Shown one piece after another: positions 44,201-55,500 of a DNA stretch of 64,000 nucleotides; the first letter of the stretch is position 1, and each line of letters begins with the position of its first letter. This DNA comes from Marthasterias glacialis (Eukaryota > Echinodermata > Asteroidea > Forcipulatida > Asteriidae): positions 7,748,320-7,812,319 of the forward strand of contig OU452219.1 in assembly GCA_911728455.2 (NCBI GenBank), given 5' to 3'. Made by a program: the position numbers and the translations under genes. The notes below the pieces were generated by a model that searched no databases, had not been told where the DNA came from, and worked only from the letters and a program-made list of their open reading frames with translations.

Positions 44201-45594
44201 GGGCTGACCTAATTAGTGGACTAATTAAGTCGGGGCGCCTATGAGTGATGGTTTGGGATGTTAGGAACACGTCTATGAAGAAAAAATTAAAAAATTAATA
44301 ATTTTACTGTAAAAACATTTCAGATGGAAATTAGGTAGTTGCGTGTGTTCTTGTCACTGTATATCATGAAATGCGTATGCGGGCTCACTTCATGCCGTTG
44401 TTTAATTAGTTGGGCTGACCTAATTAGTGGCTTAATTAAGTCGGGGCGCCTATGAGCGATGGTTTGGGATGTGAGGAACACGTCTATGAAGAAAAAATTA
44501 AAAAATTCATAATTTTACTGTAAAAACATTTCAGATTGAAATTAGGTAGTTGCGTGTGTTCTTGTCACTGTATATCATGAAATGCGTATGCGGGCTCACT
44601 TTATGCCGTTACTTAATTAGTTGGGCTGACCTAATTAGTGGACTAATTTAGTCGGGGCGCCTATGCGTGATGGTTTGGGATGTGAGGAACACGTCTATGA
44701 AGAAAAAAAAAAAAAAATCATAATTTTACTGTGAAAACATTTCAGATGGAAATTAGGTATTTGCGTGTGTATTTGTCACAGTATATCATGAAATGCGTAT
44801 GCGGGCTCACTTTATGCCGTTGTTTAATTAGTTGGGCTGACCTAATTAGTAGACTAATTAAGTCGGGGTGCCTACGAGTGATGGTTCGGGATGTGAGGAA
44901 CACGTCTATGAAGAAAAAAATAAAAAATTCATAATTTTACTGTGAAAACATTTCAGATGGAAATTAGGTAGTTGCGTGTGTATTTGTCACTCTGTAGATG
45001 AAATGCGTATACGGGCTAACTTTATGCCGTTACTTAATTAGTTGGGCTGACCTAATTAGTGGACTAATTTAGTCGGGGCGCCTATGCGTGATGGTTTGGG
45101 ATGTGAGGAACACGTCTATGAAGAAAAAATTTAAAAAAATCATAATTTTACTGTGAAAACATTTCAGATGGAAATTAGGTATTTGCGTGTGTATTTGTCA
45201 CAGTATATCATGAAATGCGTATGCGGGCTCACTTTATGCCGTTGTTTAATTAGTTGGGCTGACCTAATTAGCAGACTAATTAAGTCGGGGCGCCTACGAG
45301 TGATGGTTCGGGATGTGAGGAACACGTCTATGAAGAAAAAAATAAAAAATTCATAATTTTACTGTGAAAACATTTCAGATGGAAATTAGGTAGTTGCGTG
45401 TGTATTTGTCACTCTGTATATGAAATGCGAATGCGGGCTAACTTTATGCCGTTGTTTAATTAGTTGGGCTGACCTAATTAGTAGACTAATTAAGTCGGGG
45501 CGCCTAAGAGTGATGGTTTGCGATGTGAGGAACACGTCTATGAAGAAAAAATTAAAAATTTCATAATTTTACTGTGAAAACATTTCAGATGAAA
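41250..45594. repeat. Satellite array, unit about 210-212 bp, about 14 units
   Basis: The anchor GGGCTGACCTAATTAGTGG (with small changes) recurs near 41416, 41627, 41837, 43354, 43558, 43780, 43990, 44201, 44411, 44623, 44833, 45044, 45254 and 45464, giving a period of about 210-212 bp. Each unit also has TTTATGCCGTTGTTTAATTA, AAGTCGGGGCGCCTA, a variable A-rich stretch, and GTGAAAACATTTCAGATG. TTAATTAGT and ACTAATTAA in each unit are a 9-bp inverted pair. Adjacent units are highly similar. Open frames in the array are repeat artefacts. Confidence 0.95.
42041..43345. mobile_element. Non-autonomous TIR transposon (1,305 bp) inserted in the satellite
   Basis: Ends TAGGTTTTCCCGGCCAA and TTGGCCGGGAAAACCTA are perfect inverted repeats, flanked by TA on both sides. 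Removing the element with one TA leaves GTTGTTTATTATTAGTTGGG, exactly the sequence of the intact sister unit at 43543-43562. Subterminal CATTCAATTTC occurs at 42072 and 42154; its complement GAAATTGAATG occurs at 43154, 43222 and 43282, with AAATTGAATG at 43191. No transposase frame is present. Confidence 0.9.
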
Positions 45595-46350
45595 ACTCTG
45601 TATTTCCGAACACTTAAGAAGGACCTTGACCGTTATTGACGGTCGTTGTCGAATCTTTTGAAATTTGGTGCTGGCAACAAATTTAGGGCCAGCACCAAAT
45701 TTAGTGCTCACTTCAGTCTGGTAGCTCTAGCACTCCAGTCAGTGAATGAGTACACATAAAATCAAGAAGTAGGCCTAACTCTGAGTCTGAGGACTCACTT
45801 TGTTAAGAATTTGATATACAACAACATGTATACGGTTTTCGTTTGTTTACACTGCGCCGATCATTGATTCTCATCGAAAAACACCGGAAGTATGTCGGCT
45901 TCACGTGTTCGTGGGCGCAGACATCTTGATTATGCAAATCAATAAGTTCAGAGTTCAGAGTTCAAAGGTGAAGTCTCTTGTTTCTATGTAAACCGAACGA
46001 GCTTTGAAACCTTGTTATCGTTCCGCAGTAAATTTATTTTTAAACAGTTTTAAATTATTATTCAAAAAAAGTTACATGTTTTTCAAGATTAAGTATCAAC
46101 TTTGTATATTGCATTAACTTAGAAAAACATTTGGTGCCTTAATTGACAAAAATTTGAATTATATGAAGAACTACTTTTAATATGTTGCTAGGACGGGCAG
46201 GGATTTAAAAAGAGTTTCAGTGTGTTGTTCGGCACCAGGGATTCCAAGTTATTTTGCACAACTGTATGCGACTCTGCTATAAGAAAAAGCGTTGTTTTTG
46301 TGAATTCAGAGTAACTTACCGACTTCTTTTAGAAAAGATTTGTTTATACG
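45595..46350 (+). promoter_or_regulatory. Probable DRC7 promoter region and 5' UTR
   Basis: Lies between the satellite and the DRC7 start codon. A forkhead-type TGTTTAC is at 45844-45850. GTTTCTATGTAAAC at 45980-45993 is one mismatch from an RFX X-box and contains a second forkhead-like GTAAAC. FOXJ1 and RFX factors are the usual activators of motile-cilium genes such as DRC7. The transcription start cannot be placed from sequence alone. Confidence 0.4.
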
Positions 46351-46535
46351 ATGGATAATATTGACGAAGGACCATCGATTGTGGTGGAGTCTGGTTCTGA
46401 AGACCATAATAACGAAGGGGTCGTCGAAGATGACATTGACAGGCAGTCGGCCGTACCGAGTGAAGCCCTGGCGGCTGTTGAGGAAATGATGGAGGAGATG
46501 GACCAAATCACGGTGGAACCACCAAAGATTGACTT
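46351..46535 (+). CDS. DRC7: DRC7 exon 1 with start codon
   Basis: Encodes the first 61 residues, strongly acidic (MDNIDEGPSIVVESGSEDHN at the start), and ends with a split Phe codon before GTAAGA. The start context is ACGATGG, with G at +4 and A at -3. Confidence 0.85.
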
Positions 46536-49500
46536 GTAAGAGCAGCATGCGTTTATGGGAACCAACTCATCTCGTATTGCCGTTGGTTTTTTGCAAATAT
46601 TGCATCAACAGATTTGATTTTTTCACAAAATATTTGAAAACATAATTTAAAAATTTTTTAAATAATAATATTGATATTTTTGTTTAGCAGTTTATATCTT
46701 GCCGGCACTGCATTTCAATTGATCTGTATAAATCAGATAAATTACAGGCAAAAAAAACTTCTTAATAATATGCAAAATAGAATGTAAGGACGGCAAATGC
46801 ATTTTATTGAACTGCCATGGTATGTTGTCATGATTTACAATAAATCAACATTACGTGAACTTTAATTTAAAGAAATAAAATGCTTTTAAATCTTTAAATA
46901 CTATTTGTTTATAAAAATTAAATCTTATCAATAAGGTTTGGTTTTGGCAGTGTCACCATGTGCTACGTAGGTTAAACTCTCTATAGTCTATTGAGTGTGT
47001 GTGGTTTCGAAGAAACCAGTGGACTCAACATTTTGGACATGTCTGACGATGTACTGACCAAAATAATGAGTCCAGTTTCTTCGAAACCACACACTCAGAA
47101 GAGAGTTTAACCTACATGGTGTCACCCCAAGAAACCAAACCTATTGGATTAGCCACCATGCAATCCTTCAAATTTTAAAATATCTTATCAGCTAGGATTC
47201 TTAACATGAGCCAAAATTTACATTAAATCGTCACCACAACAATAAATCTATAAAGTACAAATGACTTGGAATTCTTTCCAGATCTTCCCAATATAGTGGA
47301 ACATCCAAATAGTGTTAATATTATCGACCCCAATTAGACCTTATCTATAATTAGAGTTAATTTAATGTTTTAATTGAGAAAAAAATTAAATTGTAGCTTT
47401 AGTCCAATAAAAGACAACTATTTTCCTGTCAGACACTTATCAAATTTTGTGATTTTTTTTATTATTTATTATTTCTCATCAAGAAAAAAGGGAACACAAA
47501 AGAAACTTCACAAAAAACTGCTTGTGAATGCGTGCGAGAACAAATGGAAGCAAACGATCAATCAATACCAACCTCAGCCAGGGCAACATTACGTCCACAC
47601 TTTCAAGTTCATGCACGAAGGCCATATGCACATGATGTGATCTGGAAACGAGGTTGCAAATAACAAAGTTTGCGAAGCTGCAAAATACCAACTGCATAAC
47701 TTGAACAGAACCTATATGCTTGGGAGTAGTTTGCGAATTCATGAAATTTTGGTGTAATAAATTTTTTTGGTGTGGGGCCAAAATCACATGCAGGTACTGA
47801 CAGGAAACTACTAATCTACTTTCATTGGCCTTAGTATAATAGCGTTGATTTTTTAAAAGTTTAATCTGAGTTTTTAATTTCAATTCAGCTTACCCACTGT
47901 TGCTCCTGTTGATGAGAACCTACCATACACGTACAAAGAGAACAGCACCAAAGAAAAACTGGTTCTACAGTTTGCTGAAAACTTCCGCCGTCAATATGTT
48001 CACCTGTACAGAGACAGAAAGCCACTTTTACTCAACCCTCTCAATGAGAGTGGAGTTGAAAAGTTTGTCTGCACCACCATACGGCCAACCCAGTTGCCTT
48101 ACAATGAACTGTACGACTACGACGGATGTGCTGAATTTGTCTCGGACTACATCACCTTTGAGCCACTAGTGCCGCCGATAGAACTGGTTGGTAGTTCGTT
48201 AAATTAGCCCTAACTAAATCCTGTTGTATAATATGAACCCAGTTAACCTTACGTCATGACCCACAAGTAATCTTTGTTGCAACATTTTGGGACTCTGATT
48301 TGCTGTGTGTGCAGTGAAGTGCACAGTTTAAGTGACGTGCTATATCTTAAATGCATTTTGACCCCCAAAATGGCAGACGATGGGCAGACAGTAGCTGCAT
48401 GTTACACCAGAATCTTGTAGTTTTTGAATATAAGTTGCAAAAAGAAAAGATATATGTTTTAATGTTATAGGCCGACTCTACAAAACTTGCTTAATACTTC
48501 CAAGATTCTGTTTTCCCAAACAAACCCTTTCCTGTCATGCAGACCAAAAACTTACATTAGTCAAGTGGTTTTTTTTTAATGTGTTGCATATTCATTTGCC
48601 AATCAATTGGTTGGCTTGTATACACTTTTTATGCAGTATTAAATCCATCAATCTCGGCGATGGATTTTGGGAGAGCTGAAGTGCAACACAGCTATGGTCT
48701 GGTACAAGTTATTTATTCGTTTTCAATGAAATTTGAATTGCATTATCCTTTTCTTCCATTCCGTTCAGCCCAAAACGATGATTTCACCGACCAGAGTTCT
48801 GAAGACACAGAGAGGCAACTGCTTTGAGATCAGTACATTATTGTGTTCGCTGTTACTAGGTTCAGGATTCGACGCATACGTGGTGTGTGGATATGCCACC
48901 AGAGAAACCACACTGTGTGATGAAATGAGAGAGATATGCCCTCTCCTGAAGACCAAAAATGAGGTAAGCGTTGAATGGGGACTTGATAAATACAAGCATT
49001 TAGTTTCCTTCTGTACAATTGGCTACCATATTAAAAGTAACCTAGAAAATGACCTGGCTTGTACTCAGAAACATTCACTGTAACTAATGAACACTATTGG
49101 AAAGTTATTTTCTTATTCTACATTCAGAAATGCTAGGCCATATAATCTCAGTTTCAAACATTCACGAGCAAAGTGATGATGTAATTGAGTTCATGCACTA
49201 TGGCATGGTTGATTTCTTTGCTGATTATCCCAAAGCTATTCGTTTTGGCAAAATTGCTCTAAAACCCAATCATTTCGATACTATACCAGGGCAGTTCCTT
49301 TCAGTTTGACTTTTATTTGTATGGCAGCAGTCAACAGCTAAAAAGAAAACCATTGTGATATGCAAATATCAAGCAACAAAAAGTCGCAATGGATATTGCT
49401 ATTGCTTTGAGATGCATGGGGGCGGTCACGGAATTGGTTGCAATGTGATGTGATCCATTGTCAAGGAAGGGCCTGTGACCTCAGCAGGAAGTGATGTATC

Positions 49501-52500
49501 ACTTTGTCGACAAATCGACAATACCTTTGCAAGCAGTTTTTTAATATGGGAACAAAATTATTGACACTATTGGGAATCTTCAACATCCATTTCTGTTTCA
49601 GGTCAAGAAGGAAGAGCAGAAAAAAGAAGTGAAGAAGTACACAGTGAAACCTCCCAAGGACCTGCGCAGTAAGTTCATCTTAAAGCAGGAAGCGAGAAAG
49701 GTGGAGGCTCAGCAAAAGGAAGAGGAGAAAAGACGTAAGGAGGAGGAGTTGAAGCAAGAGGTTAGTGAAACAAACGCTGAGACAATCCAAAACATAGAAG
49801 GCACTAAAGTTTTGACAGGGGCTCAATTGAGTATACGACACTTGAATGAAAGGAGGTTGTTGCTGAGTGGTATGGCGCACTGGACTCAAGTTCTGGTGAC
49901 TGAGTCATCAGAATGGGTTGGAATCCCAAACTGGTCAAACATTTCACCAGTGTCCTTGAGCAAGACGGTTAAGCATAATTTGCTTCTCTTTGCCCAGGAG
50001 TCACCTGTGAGGGCTGTGGTGGTCTTGTGTTTTATTAACCCCTGAGCGTCTTAAACAGGCTGCCGAGGTTGTATACTCCCAAGGGAGTTGAGAACATTAA
50101 AGGAATGTTTAAAAGTATTCCTGACAACCCAGGATAGATCATTTTCTAGCTCTTTAAGCACCTTATGGTGGATACGTGTGCTTTAGAAGACTCCATTGTT
50201 ATTATTGTTATTATGAAGAAACCAAAATGTCTGTAAGATATTAGTTTCAAGTGTACCAAGTCCAAGACTAGAGGCATGGAAGCTAGGCTTCTGTGATATT
50301 CCATCCATGCCTACAATCTCTTCAAGTGGTGTAACATGGCCGAGTTGTTAGTGCATCGGACTCAACCTCTGGTGGCTGAGTCATCGGAGTGTGGGCTCGA
50401 GTCCCGGTCATGACACTTGTGTCCTTGAGCAAGGCACTTAACCATAATTGCTTTGTAAAAGTTGGGGAGGTAGATCCTTCTGCTCGACCAGCCAGGCTTC
50501 TGATGGATGATACCCAGGCCTACATCCTTACGGACTGTAAAGGGGGTAACCCTGTTTCAGCCCCAGGAGTAGGTGGCAACGGCCCCTGGACAAAACAGTT
50601 GATTTGTAGCCCACACTTCGAGTGGCTTACTGGCCTTGTGTGTCTGGCGACTTCCATAAAATATTTTTTTTTAAAGTATCATGTTGTCATACTTAGGAAT
50701 GCTACAAATGTTAAACTCCTGAAATCCTTCTACCCGTAGGAACTTGAGAAGCCACCAGTAGATGAACTCTTCGGCCTACGGGTTCACAGCTGGGTCTTGG
50801 TCTTGGCCGGCAAGCGTGAAGTCCCAGAGAACTTCTTCATCGAACCTCTGACCGGTAACTCCTTCCCAACCAGCCATGAATCCTTCCTTGGGATCGAGTC
50901 CCTGTGGAATAATAACAACTACTGGGTGAACATGCAGGACTGCTCCAATGGTTGCAGGGTTGGTGGAACAGATTCTTATATATTTTTAATTTAATTTCAT
51001 AAACGGAGTTTAAGGATGCAAAGTCCATGCTGGATTGCCGAGTTGTAAGCAGGGAATGTTTTTTTCTTTCTTTTAACCATTCCTTTTGACACTCTAATGA
51101 ATGAAACAAAACAGATTACACTGTACATACTCAATCAATTATTTTTAAGAGATATCTTTTATGCATGGCACTCTCACTGATATTTATACCAAGGGTGGAA
51201 AAACAATTTTAGGAATCTTAGGTTCCCACACCCATTGCTTTAAATAAAGTTGCATCACCAAAAGAACTTTCATATTTCTTTTTTCTCTGTACAAGTTTTG
51301 ACAGATGATGCTGTTTCAAAACCAAAAACATGCACATACTTTTGCATATGCCATGGACAATGCACAAAATACATGAAACATGCAAAATTGTTTGTACATG
51401 GCGGATGGATGTGAGACGATACTTCATTTTTAGTTTTTAACTAACTACCACTTACCATTGACAGATTTTTTTGGGGGGGCCATACCTTAAATGAAATCTT
51501 ATAACTTTAAAACTAGCTATTTAAAATTATTATCCAAATGTTGGGGTCAAATCGGCAAAAAACGGACCTAGCACCTGTTATGTGTGAGTGAAACAAAATC
51601 GCCCATTTTCATGGGCCCCAGCTTTAGGACTTCCACAGCCAATCCCCATGAAAATTTTTATCAAGGATTGATGGACGAATGAGCTCAGTCTAATCCAGAT
51701 AACAAGGATGTACTTTTCATCTTAGGATCTGATCTTTGATCTTGGGGATTGTGCTCGATGGGAATACATGCTGCCTAGCAATGAGAAGCCAGTCTTGGAG
51801 ATCCCAGAGCTGGAAATGGATGGCTTGGATCTGGATGATGATGAGGTAAGTTTTTTAATTAGGGAATAACAGTGCGAGGACCCGGTCTTCACTGCTTGGT
51901 AATGACCGGGGTGGTGGCTGGCCGCTGTTAACGACCAAGCCGGAGGCGCGGTCGTTAACAGCGGCCAGCCACCACCCAAGGTCATTACCAAGCAGTGAAG
52001 ACCGGGTCCTCGCACTGTTATTTCCATTAATAAATACCTTTTTAACGAAATAAACGGCTAAAATCGTCCATTTTGTAACTTTTCTTTCTCGGCGATACTT
52101 TCTTGTTTTGTTAGCCGGTCTTTATATCGCCGTTAATACACCCCCACGTGATCACGTTTTGACCAATCAGAATCCACAAACTGTCCTAGGTATTTATTAA
52201 TTGATTATAAACATGGGACTAACCAATTAAAACCCTTCTCCAATGAGTGCAGAGCAACTACACTGCATTTGAGAGACCAACTTGCTCCTCTTAGCTTCTT
52301 GCAAATATGAGGGTGCTATCCTTTTGTTAAAGAAATTTTGGGTGAACAAAGGAAATGACTGGAGCAGGATTCGCAACCACCGGATTTACGCGCCGGTGCT
52401 CTACCAACTAAGCTATGTAGTCCTCATTTTCCCCCAAATTTTGGGCCCTGTGTCAGTGTCCTTCCTCAAGTTGTTTATCTGGAGCATCCCCCAAAATAAC

Positions 52501-55500
52501 TAGAAGAAATAGGTGGATGATACATTGCCTTTCCTTTTTAGGATGAAGATAAAGAAGAGGAAAAGAACCTGGACATGCCCCCATCCTGGGTGAGTGCCCT
52601 GGAGCTGTCACTCAATGACTTCCAGTCCAGATGCCCCCAGGGCAAGAAGACGCTGATGTACAAGAGGGCTAAACTGGAGAAGTTTGCTCACTACCTTCTC
52701 AGGGATGGAATGGTGACCAGACTGTCTATCTTTCAGGATAGAGAGTGTAAGTCTCGCTAAATTGTCTCCACGTTGTGTGTGTGTTTTGGACTAGTTGGTC
52801 ATAGATGTTTTTGAGCTTGTGTGGATTTGTTTTAGTTTTTGTAGTAATGTACATGTAAACTAGCTTACAATCAATTAGCCCCATAAATAGTACCAATACG
52901 CTGTACTACCTCCACTTCTTGGCCCTACGAACGTAATCATTCAAAATCAGGGATCATGGCTCCGACGATGTTGAAATGTGTCTGTATCAGCGCTGAGATT
53001 TTTCATAAAATTCCACCAAAATAAGACATTATACCTTGGATCTAATGTACTTGAGACTCTGGCGCAATGATACAGAGATCATCGATGGACAAATTTTGGC
53101 TGAAAAGTGTAAGTTTCGATTCGAAAGTTGATCCCTGATTTTTGACAATTGCGTTCATAGGGCCAAGGAGCAGAGGTAGTCCAGCGTATTGGCACTATTA
53201 ATGGGGCTAACAATCAATGAGCTGTTTTAACCCAGTCTCTCCAAATTATCAAACCTTTGTCAGCAGTGTCTCAAATCATGAAGACCATTCAAAGATCAAG
53301 AACCTTTAACCTTTAACCTTGTGTACTTCATAGACATTCATTTATTCAATTTGGTTTTATTTAGTATCATGGATCGCAGCCAAAACTTAACTGGGCATGA
53401 TTTAAATGAAAACAAGTTGTTTAAAATTAGAGGACATAAATATAAAAAAATACAACAAAAGAACCCATAAGAAAAGATTAAGGAAAAAAAAATCATTAAA
53501 GAAAAGTGAGTTAAAACAGGATTACTCTGCAGCGATAAGAAGTGTTAGTAAACATGGCTTAGCACTCTTTTTTGTTCCGGTTATTCTAAACTAAAACTGG
53601 GGGTAATTTTTTCTTTCGTCTTAAAGTTTTGTTCTCAGTTTTCTTAGAACTAAACTGAGTAAATCAAGAAGTGAATTTCAGTAATTTGTTTTCGGAAGGA
53701 GATGTTACAGACCCTCCCTACGTTTTTCCAGTGGTATCAAACTATATAACTATAAACCTTAACCATATGTTGAGCATTCAAATGCGAAGTGCCCATTTTT
53801 GGATGACATTCGATTTGAGGGATTTTAGTTTTAATAAGGGATCCACTCCAAACAGGTGCAGCATATTTAGCAATGGGTGTAGTGAATGTGACATTTGATG
53901 GTTGAAGTCTGAATGTATATTATTTGGTTTTTCTTTTTTTTTCATGTACAGTGAAGGATCTGATACAAGTGAAGGAATGGTTTTCCCATCGGAAGGATAT
54001 GCTGGACCTCAGGGTGCATAACCATCGAACAGGAGTCAACATTGAATACTATAAGCAGGGCAGACAGAGACACCTCAAAGGTACACTCACAACAAACATT
54101 CCGCTATTAACCCTCCTACTGTCCGACTCTTTAATAACGCAGCTCGCATTATGATATCGTGTGGTAATTCTGTGCACAGTTGTTCCACCATACGCAGGCA
54201 GTTGAATGGCTTCAACTTTTGAAAAGTTGGTCAACTTAGTGGGAAAATGTTATTGAAAGTTTAAGAATTTTGATTTAAAATTCTTGCTGTTGTGATTACT
54301 ACTTCACAGGACTCTGGCTGCTCTCTTTTGCCTTCAAGATACATGTAATGTGACATTCAACTGCTCTAAAAACTTTGCTGTTTTGGGTCTGAGTCTTCTG
54401 GTTCACCTTTTGATCTCTTCTTTGTTACTCAAGGATTCCATTTTGCAATAGATCAATGATACAATGCTGTTGAAGTAGAGGATTGAAAGCTGGGATAGAG
54501 CTGCTTAAAGCACAAACAGTAGCAAAGCACAACAAAATTATGCTAACAAGAATAAGGTTACCAGGCAAAATATCATGTCAAGTGTACCTTCTGTGACTGG
54601 GATCCCACTTATTTTTGCTTAGCAGAAAATTTTTAAGCAGTATTTTCTGCTTTAAAGCAGCCCTTTGAAATTTATGCTAACCAGAGTAAGGTTACCAGCC
54701 AAAACACCATGTCATATGTACCTTCAGTGACTGGTATCCTGCTTATTTTTGCTAAGACAACATTTTCGCTTAGCAGAAAATGGTTAAACAATACTTTCTG
54801 CTTTAAGGCAAGCCCTTTGAAATTGGTCCTGTTTATTGGTGATGTTTCAAGTTCCGGTATTAGTGTAGATATCTCAACCAATTAGTTTGTCTAACATTTT
54901 CTGGGAAGATGTAAATTAATCACACGTTGATTACTTACAGAGCATACCTACAAAGCAGGGAGTCCAGGTGCTGAGACGGACCGCACCATGACATTCTACC
55001 ACCATGCTCGAGTGGACGGCCTGGTGAAACGTGAAGAGACACCGTTGGAAATGACCGAACACTTCTTAGATCGGGACGACTTCCAATATTACAGACACAT
55101 TCAGTATGGGAAGAGACAACGAAAGCTAGAACCTGCCAGCACCCTGCCCAGCTCAAACCCAAGACCAATTCTGGTAGGTTGAGATAGTAACACATATGTT
55201 TTCGTTTCCCCCATTTTAAAAATCATCCTCTTGAAAAAATTTGTATGGGTACATTTTAATTTGACATGAAATGACTTGGGACTGACAACTTTAAATACAT
55301 TTAAAAGCATTTTTGTTTAACTACCAAATTTATGCAGCAATATTACTAATGGGCTCGATGTCACAGAGCACTTAGATTCAATGGCTTGTTTATGTTTTAT
55401 AGATCGTTCGTCCCAATAACTTGATTTTCATTTTGTTTGCAGAAAATTGTAGATCGTTTCCACCGCAACACGGCCAAGCCCGCCTCAGAGGATGTTGCCG

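Noticed and set aside
41790..45356. Repeated 60-67-codon frames (for example MKTFQMEIRYLRVYLSQYIM)
   Set aside because: They recur with the satellite period and are not conserved as protein between units.
47479..47883. 134-codon minus-strand frame in DRC7 intron 1
   Set aside because: No domain, and it ends at the intron boundary of DRC7 exon 2 by chance.
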